Below, piece by piece: positions 8,912 to 20,576 of a DNA stretch of 64,000 nt. The notes below the pieces were generated by a model. It saw only the letters and a list, made by a program, of their open reading frames with translations. It was not told the DNA's origin and ran no database searches. How positions within the stretch are numbered: position 1 is the stretch's first letter; the number at the start of each line of letters is the position of its first letter. The stretch covers positions 40,434-104,433 of the forward strand of contig SBGD01000042.1 of assembly GCA_006226775.1 (NCBI GenBank), read 5' to 3'. Position numbers and translations under genes: made by a program. This DNA is from Paracoccaceae bacterium. GTDB taxonomy: Bacteria; Pseudomonadota; Alphaproteobacteria; Rhodobacterales; Rhodobacteraceae.

Positions 8912-9564
8912 TCACAGGATCTCGCAGATGTCGTCGAACTCAAAGCGCGGCAGTTTCTGGAACAGCGCGCTTTCGTCCGCATGGCCGATATTGACCAGGA
9001 AGATTTCCAGCCGGTTTCGGCAAAGAATTCACGATCCACGATCTCGTTCGAGAACTCCGACATCGGGCCGACGTCCAGCCCCAGCGCCCGCGCGGCGATC
9101 ATCAGGTCGCCGCCCTGAAGGGTCGAATTGCGCAACGCGGTGTCATGGGCATGTTGTTCCTTGCCCTCGAACAGCGGCTTGCGGTCCTCGTGCGGGAACA
9201 GGAAATCCAGCCGCTGCCAGTAGAGCGGATCCCAGGCCACGATGGCCGTCACCGGGGCCGCGCGCATCTTGGCGACGTTCTTGGGTTTCAGCGCCTTGGC
9301 CAGCCGGTCCTTGGCCGCCTCCGACGTGATGAAGACGAACCGCGCCGGGCAGGTGTTCATGCTGGTGGGACCGGCGATGGCGATCTCGTAGATCTCGCGC
9401 AGCACCGCGTCGCTCACCGGGCGGTCGGTCCAGGCATAATGCGAGCGCGCGTCGCGCAGGATCAGGTCGATGGCGGCATCGTCCAGCCGGCCGACGCGGC
9501 TTCGCAGGTCCCGGACCGCCTGTTGCGCGCGGGCGCGGCGGATATCCGTGGTCTCGGCCATCAT
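8912..9564 (-). pseudogene. Malonic semialdehyde reductase-like nitroreductase (RutE/HadB type), frameshifted
   Basis: The first about 185 codons encode a typical FMN nitroreductase of the RutE subgroup (SHYAWTDRPVSDAVLREIYE, AGPTSMNTCPARFVFI, RNSTLQGGDLMIAARALGLDVGPMS). After ETGWK the frame is lost. Reading one base differently at 9004-9006 (TTT on the plus strand) restores WKIFLVNIGHADESALFQKL and the family ending FEFDDICEIL, with a TGA at 8912. A single deletion in an A-run, real or a sequencing error, explains this. Without correction the frame would fuse to the OsmC gene. The start overlaps the FAH stop by four bases. The intact family reduces malonic semialdehyde to 3-hydroxypropionate. 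Confidence 0.85.
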
Positions 9565-10436
9565 TCCGCCGCCTGTGCCTTGGCTTCGTCAACGACCGGG
9601 CTGGCGCAGATGCCGATGCCCTCGATCTCGATCTCCACCACCTCGCCGGGGCGCAGCCAGCGCGGCTCGGGCTTCTTGGCATGGCCCACCCCCGGCGGCG
9701 TGCCCAGCGCGATGTGATCGCCCGGTTGCAGGGTGGTGTACTCCGAAATGATCGAGATGGCGCTGGCCGCCGACCAGATCATGTTGGCGGTGTTCGAGCT
9801 TTGCAGGATCTCGTCGCCCACCCGGCTTTCGATCTTCAGCCCCGAGGCGCCTGCGGGCACCTCGTCCGGGGTCACCACGATAGGCCCGATGGCGCCGGTG
9901 TCGTCGAAGTTCTTGCCCGGCGTCCATTGGTGCGTCTTGCGCTGGTAGTCGCGCACCGACCCGTCATTGAACACCGTGTAGCCGAAGACATGGCCCAGCG
10001 CGTCGGCCTCGGCGATGTGCCGCCCGCCCTTGCCGATGATGACCATCAGCTCAGCCTCGTAATCCAGCCGCTCGGAACAGGCGGGCCGCACCATGGGCTG
10101 GCCCGCGGCCATGATCGACTGCCGCCCGCGCATGAAAAGCGCCGGGTAGTCGGGAATGTCATAGCCGCCTTCCTTGATGTGGTCGGTGTAGTTCAGCCCG
10201 AGGCAGATGATGGTCGGCGGCGCGGCAATCGGCAGCGCCGGCGTGATCTCCGAGACCGCAACCGTCTTGTCGCCCCCTGCGGCCTTCGCGGCCCGGGCCA
10301 GCAGGTCCGCATCGCCCGCCAGCGCCGCCAGATCCTCGCCGACCCCCGGCACGGCCTCGGTCAGGTTGACCGCCCGCTCCCCCTCGACCGCAAAGACACC
10401 CTGTTTTCCCGCAACGCTTCCTACCAGCAGACGCAT
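9561..10436 (-). CDS. Fumarylacetoacetate hydrolase (FAH) family protein
   Basis: The 291-residue protein has a short N-terminal domain and the FAH fold from about residue 70: IICLGLNYTDHIKE, PALFMRGRQSIMA, LDYEAELMVIIGKGG, YTVFNDGSVRDYQ, and GTPPGVGHAKKP. The acidic residues of YEAELMVIIG are the usual divalent-metal ligands. Members hydrolyse, hydrate or decarboxylate diketo acids in aromatic degradation. The ATG at 10436 is chosen for its GGAGGAATCG ribosome site. It is the first gene of the operon running to the intradiol dioxygenase, so a role in ring-cleavage product breakdown is likely, though the exact reaction is not determined. Confidence 0.88.
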   Translation of the reverse strand: MRLLVGSVAGKQGVFAVEGERAVNLTEAVPGVGEDLAALAGDADLLARAAKAAGGDKTVAVSEITPALPIAAPPTIICLGLNYTDHIKEGGYDIPDYPALFMRGRQSIMAAGQPMVRPACSERLDYEAELMVIIGKGGRHIAEADALGHVFGYTVFNDGSVRDYQRKTHQWTPGKNFDDTGAIGPIVVTPDEVPAGASGLKIESRVGDEILQSSNTANMIWSAASAISIISEYTTLQPGDHIALGTPPGVGHAKKPEPRWLRPGEVVEIEIEGIGICASPVVDEAKAQAAE

Positions 10437-10496
10437 CGATTCCTCCAACTTGATCAACCGCAGTTTTGCCGATAAAAAATCTACAGGTAAAATAAA

Positions 10497-10528
10497 ATCG
10501 ATGTTTTAACGAGATCGATGTTTTAACG
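10497..10528. promoter_or_regulatory. Tandem 15-bp direct repeat in the divergent FAH/YciI promoter region
   Basis: ATCGATGTTTTAACG occurs twice, at 10497-10511 and 10514-10528, with a 17-base period. It lies in the AT-rich 105-base spacer between two divergent operons. Tandem copies in this position suggest an operator for a regulator of one or both operons. The protein is not identified; the GntR at 4094 is the nearest candidate. Confidence 0.5.
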
Positions 10529-10541
10529 GGAGTGTCATCAA

Positions 10542-10928
10542 ATGCCCAAATGGGACGCCTACAAGGCCGAGGCCCGCTCGCGCGGCGCGCTTGCGCTTGA
10601 GCTTTACGTGGTTCATTCGACCCCGGCGGGTGATCCGGCGGCGGTCAAGGACGCCCTGCCCGATCATCTCGCCTACCAGGCCGAGATGGAAGCGCGCGGC
10701 GCGCTGGCCTTTGCCGGGCCGCTGTCGGACGAAACCGGCGACGAGATGCAGGGCATGGGGCTGATCGTCTACCGCGCCGCCAGCTTCGCGGCCGCGCGCG
10801 CGCTGGCCGAGGCCGACCCGATGCACAAGACTGGCGCGCGCAGCTTCACTTTGCGAAAATGGCTGGTAAACGAGGGGTCCCTGACCCTGTCGGTCGGTCT
10901 CTCGGGCCGGACCGTCGGGCTTTCCTGA
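10542..10928 (+). CDS. YciI-like protein
   Basis: The 128-residue protein carries the YciI pattern in its first 95 residues: ALELYVVHSTPAGDPAAVKDALPDHLAYQAEME, AFAGPLSDETGDEMQGMGLIVYRA and ALAEADPMHKTGARSFTLRKW. The conserved His (DHLAYQ) and Asp (EADPM) positions of this ferredoxin-like fold are present. Family members are small enzymes or accessory proteins, related in fold to muconolactone isomerase. The tail of about 25 residues is extra. It is 10 bases upstream of malonyl-CoA decarboxylase and diverges from the aromatic operon, so it may serve either pathway. Confidence 0.78.
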   Translation: MPKWDAYKAEARSRGALALELYVVHSTPAGDPAAVKDALPDHLAYQAEMEARGALAFAGPLSDETGDEMQGMGLIVYRAASFAAARALAEADPMHKTGARSFTLRKWLVNEGSLTLSVGLSGRTVGLS

Positions 10929-10938
10929 AAGGGCTGAC

Positions 10939-12222
10939 ATGAGCCAGCGCAGTTTTCTCGGCGACATGCTGACGACCATCTTCGAGCGGCGCCTGACCCG
11001 CCCCTTTGCCCGCGACAAGCGCAGTCTCGAAGAGATGTGCCGCGCGCTGCTGGATGCCGGGGGCGAGGTCTCGGGCATCCACCTGGCGCAGGCGATTCTC
11101 GACCGCTACGCCGGGCTCGACGCCCCGGCGCGGCGGGCGTTCTTCGATTTCCTCAACACCGGGCTCGAGATCGACGTCGCGGCACTGGAAACCGCGGTGC
11201 AGCGCTACGCCGCCAGCGGCACGCTTGAGGATTACGGCCTGCTCTCGGCAGCGGCGGAACCGCGGCGCCAGGAGCTTATGCGCCGTCTCAACCAGCCGCC
11301 CGGCGCCACCCGCGCGCTGGTGCGGATGCGCACCGACCTGCTGGCTCTGCTGCGCGAGGCGCCGGAACTGGGGCGCACCGACCTCGATTTCCGCCACCTG
11401 CTGCGCAGCTGGTTCAACCGCGGCTTCCTGGTGCTGCGCCAGATCAGCTGGGAAACCCCGGCCTCGATCCTCGACAAGATCGTGCAATACGAGGCGGTGC
11501 ATGCGATCGACGACTGGGACGACCTGCGCCGCCATCTCTACCCCTCGGACCGCCGCTGCTTTGCCTATTTCCACCCGGTCATGCCCGACGAGCCCTTGAT
11601 CTTCGTCGAGGTGGCGCTGACCCGGACCGTGCCGGAGTCGATCCACCGGGTGCTGGCCGATGACCGCGAGGTGCTGGCCGCCCGCGACACCAGGGTCGCG
11701 GTGTTCTATTCGATCTCGAACTGCCAGGCCGGGCTCAAGGGCATCAGCTTCGGCAACCTGCTGATCAAGCAGGTGGTCGACGAGCTGCGCCAGGAATTGC
11801 CCGGGCTCGAGACCTTTGTCACCCTCTCGCCGATCCCGCGCCTGACCCGCTGGCTGGAAACGCTGGACGACGACCGCGCCCGGGCCGCCCTGGCCGGCGA
11901 GGCCGGCGATGACGCGCTGCGCAGCCTTGCCGCCGACTACCTGCTGAACGCGCGCACCCAGACCGGCGCGCCCTTCGATCCCGTCGCGCGCTTCCACCTT
12001 GGCAATGGCGCGCAGATCCATGCCATTCACACCGGCGCCGATCTGAGCGAGAACGGCCTGCGCCAGTCGCTTGGCGTCATGGTCAATTACCACTACGACC
12101 TGAAACTGATCGAACAGAACCACGAGCGCTTTGTGCAAAGCGGCACGGTCTCGACGGCGCCCGGCTTTCGGGACATTGTCCCGGCCAGCAAATCGCTGCA
12201 ACAAAGGAGGGGCACCGCGTGA
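10939..12222 (+). CDS. Malonyl-CoA decarboxylase
   Basis: The 427-residue enzyme converts malonyl-CoA to acetyl-CoA and CO2. The helical N-terminal oligomerisation domain (about residues 1-150) is followed by the acetyltransferase-like catalytic domain. In the latter, AVFYSISNCQAGLKGISFGN holds the conserved Ser region and ARFHLGNGAQIHAI the catalytic His. ADPRRCF-type binding segments are represented by YPSDRRCFAYFHPVMPDEPLI, written here in part. Its stop overlaps the start of malonyl-CoA synthase (GTGA). Together they allow growth on malonate or disposal of malonyl-CoA. Confidence 0.93.
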   Translation: MSQRSFLGDMLTTIFERRLTRPFARDKRSLEEMCRALLDAGGEVSGIHLAQAILDRYAGLDAPARRAFFDFLNTGLEIDVAALETAVQRYAASGTLEDYGLLSAAAEPRRQELMRRLNQPPGATRALVRMRTDLLALLREAPELGRTDLDFRHLLRSWFNRGFLVLRQISWETPASILDKIVQYEAVHAIDDWDDLRRHLYPSDRRCFAYFHPVMPDEPLIFVEVALTRTVPESIHRVLADDREVLAARDTRVAVFYSISNCQAGLKGISFGNLLIKQVVDELRQELPGLETFVTLSPIPRLTRWLETLDDDRARAALAGEAGDDALRSLAADYLLNARTQTGAPFDPVARFHLGNGAQIHAIHTGADLSENGLRQSLGVMVNYHYDLKLIEQNHERFVQSGTVSTAPGFRDIVPASKSLQQRRGTA

Positions 12223-13724
12223 GCAATCATCTCTACGACACCCTGATCGCCGCCCATGCGGGCACGGCAAAGACCTTCCTGAAACGCGACGGCGCGGCGG
12301 ACCTGTCGTTCGACGCCTTCCTCGGCCTTGCCGCGCGGCTGGCCCATGCGCTGGTGGCCCAGGGGCTGACCCCCGGCGACCGGGTGGTGGTGCAGGCCGC
12401 CAAGTCGGTCGAGATGGTGGCGCTTTATGCCGCGACGGTGCAGGCCGGCGGGGTCTTTCTGCCGCTCAACACCGCCTATACCCGCGACGAGGTGGCCTAT
12501 TTCGTCGGCGACGCCGAACCGCGGATCGTGGTGGCGGATGGCGCCTCCGAGGCCGAACTGGCCGGGATTGCCGGTGGTGTCGGCGCGACACTGCTGACGC
12601 TGAACGCCGATGGCAGCGGCAGCCTGACCGCGGATCTGGCCGCGCGCCCGGCACGGTTCGACACGGTGGCGCGCGGGCCCGGCGACCTGGCCGGGCTGCT
12701 TTATACCTCGGGCACCACCGGGCGCTCGAAGGGGGCGATGCTGAGCCATGAAAACCTGGCCTCCAACGCCCGCACGCTGGTGCAGCACTGGCGCATCACC
12801 GAAGACGACACGCTGATCCATGCCTTGCCGATCTTTCACACCCACGGGCTTTTCGTGGCCTTGAACACCACGCTCGCCGCCGGGGCGACGGTGCATTTCA
12901 TGCCCGCCTTCGATCTCGACGCGATCATTGCCGCGCTGCCCCGCGCGACCCTGCTGATGGGGGTGCCGACCTTCTATACCCGCCTTTTGGGCGATGCCCG
13001 CCTGACCCGCGAACTGACCGCCGGGATGCGGCTCTTCATCTCGGGCAGCGCGCCCTTGCTGGCCGAGACCCATGTCGCCTTTACCGCGCGCACCGGGCAT
13101 CACATCCTCGAGCGCTATGGCATGACCGAGACCAACATGATCACCTCGAACCCCTACGCGGGCGAACGCCGCCCCGGCACCGTGGGCCAGCCCCTGCCCG
13201 GCGTCGAGGTGCGGCTGACCGAGGCCGAGACCGGCGCCGAGGTGGCCCGGGACGCGGTCGGCATGATCGAGGTGCGCGGGCCGAATGTCTTCCAGGGCTA
13301 TTGGCAGATGCCCGACAAGACCGCCGCCGAATTGCGCGACAACGGGTTCTTCATCACCGGCGACCTGGGCCAGGTCAGCGCCGACGGCTATCTCTCGATC
13401 GTCGGGCGCGCCAAGGACCTGATCATCACCGGCGGCTTCAACGTCTATCCCAAGGAAATCGAGGACGTGCTGAACGAGATCGCGGGCGTCACCGAATCCG
13501 CCGTCTTCGGCGTGCCGCACGCGGATTTCGGCGAGGCGATCATTGCCGCCGTGGTGCCCGACCCCGCCGCGACGCTGGACCCCGAGGCGCTGTCGCAGGC
13601 GGTCGAGGAAAAGCTGGCCCGCTTCAAGCATCCCCGCCGCTACGAGATCATCGAAGAACTGCCGCGCAACACCATGGGAAAGGTGCAGAAGACCGCCCTG
13701 CGCGAGCGCTTCAAGGCCGGCTGA
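12219..13724 (+). CDS. matB: Malonyl-CoA synthase (malonate-CoA ligase)
   Basis: This 501-residue acyl-adenylate-forming enzyme activates malonate with ATP and CoA. The P-loop motif is LLYTSGTTGRSKGAML, the A5 motif ERYGMTETNMI, the A8 hinge ITGDLGQVSADGYLSIVGRAKDLI and the catalytic Lys lies in NTMGKVQKTALRE. Length and the FFITGDLG/GGFNVYPKEIE region fit MatB rather than long-chain ligases. The start is a GTG with a good AAAGGAGG site, overlapping the decarboxylase stop. No malonate carrier gene is adjacent. The divergent TRAP system might serve, but that is inference. Confidence 0.92.
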   Translation: MSNHLYDTLIAAHAGTAKTFLKRDGAADLSFDAFLGLAARLAHALVAQGLTPGDRVVVQAAKSVEMVALYAATVQAGGVFLPLNTAYTRDEVAYFVGDAEPRIVVADGASEAELAGIAGGVGATLLTLNADGSGSLTADLAARPARFDTVARGPGDLAGLLYTSGTTGRSKGAMLSHENLASNARTLVQHWRITEDDTLIHALPIFHTHGLFVALNTTLAAGATVHFMPAFDLDAIIAALPRATLLMGVPTFYTRLLGDARLTRELTAGMRLFISGSAPLLAETHVAFTARTGHHILERYGMTETNMITSNPYAGERRPGTVGQPLPGVEVRLTEAETGAEVARDAVGMIEVRGPNVFQGYWQMPDKTAAELRDNGFFITGDLGQVSADGYLSIVGRAKDLIITGGFNVYPKEIEDVLNEIAGVTESAVFGVPHADFGEAIIAAVVPDPAATLDPEALSQAVEEKLARFKHPRRYEIIEELPRNTMGKVQKTALRERFKAG

Positions 13725-13731
13725 TCGCCTC

Positions 13732-15216
<1,485 letters not shown>

Positions 15217-15272
15217 TGTCATGGACCTGTCTGCGATGTGTCGGGTGCGGGTGCGGGTGCGTTGGTGGCGTG

Positions 15273-15373
15273 AGGTCCTCGGGTCAAGCCCGAGGATGAC
15301 GGTGGTCTTGCGGGCCTCGGGGCGGGCCCGGGGACTTGTGGCTTGAGGTCCTCGGGGCAAGCCCGAGGATGAC
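15273..15373. repeat. Two palindromic repeats between glpV and glpK
   Basis: Two inverted-orientation copies of the local palindrome (CCTCGGGTCAAGCCCGAGG core, second copy CCTCGGGGCAAGCCCGAGG) lie about 73 bases apart. Each would form an 8-9 bp hairpin in the glp transcript. Confidence 0.9.
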
Positions 15374-15422
15374 GGGTGGAGTTGGCCGGGGCCCGACGTG
15401 GGGGCCCCGGCCGAGGTCAGGC

Positions 15423-17141
15423 TTACTGCCAGGACTTGATCAGCTCATCATAAGCGATTGTCTTGGGCTCCTCATCCTCGTTTTCCAGCTTGGGATAGGG
15501 CGCGCCGTCCTGGCTGAACCAGTACTCCGCATCCCGTTCCTCGTTCAGCTTGGGACCGATCTCACCCTGGATACCGGCGCGTTCCAGGCGCTCGAGCACG
15601 CGCTCCTGGTCGGCACACAGACCGTCCAGCGCTTCCTGCGGGGTTTTCGCACCGGACATGGCGTCGCCGATGTTCTGCCACCACAGCTGCGCCAGCTTCG
15701 GATAGTCGGGGATATTGGTCCCGGTCGGCGACCATGCCACCCGCGCGGGCGAGCGGTAGAAGTCGACCAACCCGCCCAGCTTGTCCTTGCGCTCGGTAAA
15801 GCTGTCGTGCTGGATGGTCGACTCGCGGATGAAGGTCAGACCCACATGGGCCTTCTTCACGTCCACGGTCTTCGACGTCACGAACTGGGCATAGAGCCAG
15901 GCCGCCTTGGCACGATCCACGGGCGTGGACTTCATCAGCGTCCAGGATCCCACGTCCTGGTAGCCGACCTTCTGGCCTTCCTTCCAGTAGACGCCATGCG
16001 GCGAGGGTGCCAGCCGCCATTTCGGGGTGCCATCCTCGTTCATCACCTGCTCGGAGGCCACCAGCGGCGGCACGAAGGTGGTGTACATGAACATCTGCTG
16101 CGCGATCTGCCCCTGCGCCGGGATCGGACCCGCTTCGGAGAAGGTCATGCCCGCGGCGGCCGGAGGCGTGTATTTCTCCAGCCATTCGATCGCCTTGGTC
16201 ACCGCATAGACCGCGGCCGGCGCATTGGTCGCCCCGCCGCGCGCGACGCAGGAGCCCACGGGTTGCGAGTTCTCGTTCACCCGGATGCCCCATTCGTCGA
16301 CCGGAAGGCCGTTGGGTTCACCCACGTCGCCCATCCCGGCCATCGACATCCAGGCATCGGTATAGCGCCACCCGAGGCTGGGGTCCTTCTTGCCGTAGTC
16401 CATGTTGCCGAAGATATCGCCCTCGACCCCCATGTGCGACAGGTCGCGCCCGGTGAAGAACTCGGCGATGTCCTCATAGGCCGACCAGTTGATCGGAACG
16501 CCCAGATCGTAGCCGTATTTCTCCTTGAAATCAGCCTTGTTCTTTTCGTCGTTGAACCAGTCGTAGCGGAACCAGTAAAGGTTGGCGAACTGCTGGTCGG
16601 GCAGCTGGTAGAGCTTGCCATCGGGCGCGGTGGTGAACTGCGTGCCGATGAAATCGTCGAGGTCGAGCCCGGGGTTGGTCACATCCGCGCCTTCGCCCGC
16701 CATCCAGTCGGTCAGGTTGCGCACCTGCTGATAGCGCCAATGGGTGCCGATCAGGTCGGAGTCGTTGACATAGCCGTCATAGATGTTCTCGCCCGACTGC
16801 ATCTGGGTCTGCAGCTTCTCGACCACGTCGCCTTCGCCGATCAGGTCGTGGGTGACCTTGATGCCGGTGATCGCGGTGAAGGCAGGCGCGAGCACCTGGC
16901 TCTCGTACTCATGCGTGGTGATGGTTTCCGAGACCACCTTGATGTCCATGCCCGCCATCGGGGCCGCGGCATCGATGAACCACTGCATCTCGGCTTCCTG
17001 CGCGGCGCGGTCGAGCGCCGACATATCGCCGATCTCGGCATCGAGGAAGGCCTTGGCCGCCTCCATGTCCGCGACGGCGGCACTTCCCAGCAATGTGAGC
17101 GCCATTGCCAGTGAGGTAGTTGATTTCAATCGCAAGTTCAT
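15423..17141 (-). CDS. glpV: Glycerol ABC transporter periplasmic binding protein
   Basis: The 572-residue protein has an N-terminal signal peptide ([24 protein letters not shown]), placing it in the periplasm. It is a large carbohydrate-type binding protein with segments such as [37 protein letters not shown] and [20 protein letters not shown]. The length is well above ordinary sugar-binding proteins and matches GlpV of the rhizobial GlpVSTPQ glycerol/polyol importer. The start at 17141 is preceded by TTGGGAGG. It follows glpU by 95 bases and precedes glpK. Confidence 0.92.
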   Translation of the reverse strand: MNLRLKSTTSLAMALTLLGSAAVADMEAAKAFLDAEIGDMSALDRAAQEAEMQWFIDAAAPMAGMDIKVVSETITTHEYESQVLAPAFTAITGIKVTHDLIGEGDVVEKLQTQMQSGENIYDGYVNDSDLIGTHWRYQQVRNLTDWMAGEGADVTNPGLDLDDFIGTQFTTAPDGKLYQLPDQQFANLYWFRYDWFNDEKNKADFKEKYGYDLGVPINWSAYEDIAEFFTGRDLSHMGVEGDIFGNMDYGKKDPSLGWRYTDAWMSMAGMGDVGEPNGLPVDEWGIRVNENSQPVGSCVARGGATNAPAAVYAVTKAIEWLEKYTPPAAAGMTFSEAGPIPAQGQIAQQMFMYTTFVPPLVASEQVMNEDGTPKWRLAPSPHGVYWKEGQKVGYQDVGSWTLMKSTPVDRAKAAWLYAQFVTSKTVDVKKAHVGLTFIRESTIQHDSFTERKDKLGGLVDFYRSPARVAWSPTGTNIPDYPKLAQLWWQNIGDAMSGAKTPQEALDGLCADQERVLERLERAGIQGEIGPKLNEERDAEYWFSQDGAPYPKLENEDEEPKTIAYDELIKSWQ

Positions 17142-17236
17142 TTGGAACCTCCCAATTATAGGAACTTGGTTTCGACGAAGACGGCGCCCGTTTGAGGTTT
17201 CTCGGACCCTTGCGGGCGACGCCGGTTTGCCCATGT

Positions 17237-17509
17237 CTACACCCAGCGAAAGACCGCCGCAGCGTAGATCAGGCAGACGATCAGCGCATAGGGTTGATAT
17301 GCGCCGACCCATCCGAGCCAGGCCAGGTTGATGAAGGCCGAGCCGAGAAGGGTGATGAAGAGACGGTCGCCTCTTGTTGTTTCGATCCGCAGGATGCCGG
17401 TGCGCGGCGTCTCGGGGAACTTGATCGCGAGCACCGTGAAGGTGATCAGCAGCGCGGCGATGACCATGAAGAAGATCGCCGTCGGCCAGGTCCATGCCAT
17501 CCAGTCCAT
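17237..17509 (-). CDS. glpU: Small membrane protein of the glycerol transporter (DUF2160)
   Basis: This 90-residue protein has two or three hydrophobic helices (TAIFFMVIAALLITFTVLAIKF, LFITLLGSAFINLAWLGWVG, YALIVCLIYAAAVF). It matches the DUF2160 protein found between the permease and binding-protein genes of GlpVSTPQ operons. Its function is unknown; a link to the ABC importer is inferred from conserved position. The ATG at 17509 has AAGGAG 9 bases upstream. The longer frame upstream is only translated repeat DNA. Confidence 0.85.
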   Translation of the reverse strand: MDWMAWTWPTAIFFMVIAALLITFTVLAIKFPETPRTGILRIETTRGDRLFITLLGSAFINLAWLGWVGAYQPYALIVCLIYAAAVFRWV

Positions 17510-17541
17510 GTCAGTGGCTCCTTGTGAAGAGGTTGGATTTT

Positions 17542-17752
17542 CCGTCATCCCCGGGCCTGACCCGAGGATCCCGTGCCCCCTGGCACCCACCGTCATCCTC
17601 GGGCTTGACCCGAGGATCTCGTGCCCCCTGGCTCCCACCGTCATCCTCGGGCCTGACCCGAGGATCTCGTGACATGAAGGTCCTCGGGTCAAGCCCGAGG
17701 ATGACGCCTGCGCGGGTGGCCAAAGGTCCTCGGGTCGAGCCCGAGGATGACG
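17542..17752. repeat. Cluster of five palindromic repeats upstream of glpU
   Basis: Three copies in one orientation (starting near 17542, 17592 and 17640) and two in the other (near 17682 and 17727) share the core GTCATCCTCGGGCTTGACCC or its complement. The spacing is 42-50 bases. The cluster fills most of the gap between the GIY-YIG gene and glpU. Confidence 0.92.
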
Positions 17753-17785
17753 GTGCATCGCGGCGGCTGTCGCGGAAAGCGCCCC

Positions 17786-18082
17786 CTAAACCACCGCGAT
17801 CTCGCCCCACAAATCCCGCCACTGCGGATTGGCCTTCTCCACCAGCTCGATCTTCCACTGCCGATACCAGCGCTTCAGCGATTTCTCCCGCTGGATCGCC
17901 AGCCCCGGCGCGCCATATCCCTCGAACCACACCAGCCGCTCGAGGTTGTACCGGTCGGTGAACCCCGGCACCGCGTGCGAGCGGTGCAGCCAGACCCGCC
18001 GCACCAGGTCGCCGGTAACGCCGATATAAAGCGTCCCGCGCGGCCGGTTGGTCATGATGTAGACGTGCATCGCCTCGGTCAT
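17786..18082 (-). CDS. GIY-YIG nuclease family protein (YhbQ/UPF0213-like)
   Basis: The 98-residue single-domain protein opens MTEAMHVYIMTNRPRGTLYIGVTGDLVRR, which contains the paired strands HVYIMTNR and GTLYIGVTGDL of the GIY-YIG fold and the conserved Arg (RRVWLHR). The catalytic Glu is expected in YNLERLVWFEGY, and the Asn/Lys helix in IQREKSLKRWYRQWKIELVEKANPQW, written here in part. The ATG at 18082 removes N-terminal residues that translate only repeat DNA. It interrupts the glp operon and is flanked on both sides by clusters of the same palindrome, suggesting insertion together with or through the repeats. Confidence 0.9.
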   Translation of the reverse strand: MTEAMHVYIMTNRPRGTLYIGVTGDLVRRVWLHRSHAVPGFTDRYNLERLVWFEGYGAPGLAIQREKSLKRWYRQWKIELVEKANPQWRDLWGEIAVV

Positions 18083-18093
18083 GGTCCGCTCCA

Positions 18094-18210
18094 CCGTCAT
18101 CCTCGGGCCTGACCCGAGGACCTCCCGCCAGCGCAGCGCCACCGTCATCCTCGGGCTCGACCCGAGGATCTCTTGCCAGAAAGATCCTCGGGTCGAGCCC
18201 GAGGATGACG
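18094..18210. repeat. Cluster of three palindromic repeats between glpQ and the GIY-YIG gene
   Basis: Two copies run in one orientation (near 18095 and 18142) and one in the other (near 18183), with the same GTCATCCTCGGGC core as the neighbouring clusters. The second and third face each other and could pair into a longer hairpin. Confidence 0.92.
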
Positions 18211-18235
18211 CGAAAACGGTTAACACCCCCTTGCA

Positions 18236-19081
<846 letters not shown>

Positions 19082-19152
19082 CGGATCGCTCCTTCGGTGG
19101 GGGTGGTGTGGTGGGGCGTGGTCAGCCGTCGCGCGGCGCGCCGGTGCCATCC

Positions 19153-19363
19153 GTCATCCTCGGGCTCGACCCGAGGATCTCGTGGCTTCCCGGCTATTCC
19201 GTCATCCTCGGGCTTGACCCGAGGATCTCGTGATCGAAAGGTCCTCGGGTCAAGCCCGAGGATGACGGTGCGCGTGGGGTGGCGAAAGGTCCTCGGGTCA
19301 AGCCCGAGGATGACGGGGCGCGCGGGGTGGCGGGTGGTCCTCGGGTCAAGCCCGAGGATGACG
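19153..19363. repeat. Cluster of five palindromic repeats between glpP and glpQ
   Basis: Two copies in one orientation (near 19153 and 19200) are followed by three in the other (near 19239, 19289 and 19336). They occupy most of the 309-base gap, which holds no gene. Confidence 0.93.
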
Positions 19364-19390
19364 GTTGTTCGGCACGTGGAAAACATCACC

Positions 19391-20263
<873 letters not shown>

Positions 20264-20298
20264 GCGGCTCCTTTTGCGGTCGGTTGGAAGGTGGGCGC

Positions 20299-20557
20299 GT
20301 CATCCTCGGGCTTGACCCGAGGATCTGTTGCCGCCGTGGCGTGACCGTCATCCTCGGGCTTGACCCGAGGACCTGGTGCCGCCGTGGCGCGACCGTCATC
20401 CTCGGGCTTGACCCGAGGATCTGGTGCCGCCGTGGCGCGACCGTCATCCTCGGGCTCGCCCCGAGGATCTTTTGCCGCCGTGGCGCGACCGTCATCCTCG
20501 GGCTCGCCCCGAGGACCTTTTGATCCGGAGATCCTCGGGTCGGGCCCGAGGATGACG
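20299..20557. repeat. Tandem array of palindromic repeats, 48-bp period, between glpT and glpP
   Basis: Five direct copies start at 20299, 20347, 20395, 20443 and 20491, an exact 48-base period that includes the linker TTGCCGCCGTGGCG. A sixth inverted copy ends the cluster near 20557. The regular period shows local unit duplication rather than independent insertion. The 313-base gap holds no gene. Confidence 0.95.
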
Positions 20558-20576
20558 GTGCGAGCAGAGGCCCCCA

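Noticed and set aside
8449..9564. One fused nitroreductase-OsmC protein
   Set aside because: The join is caused by a frameshift. Both parts are complete family domains with their own stop or start and a 7-base gap once the shift is corrected.
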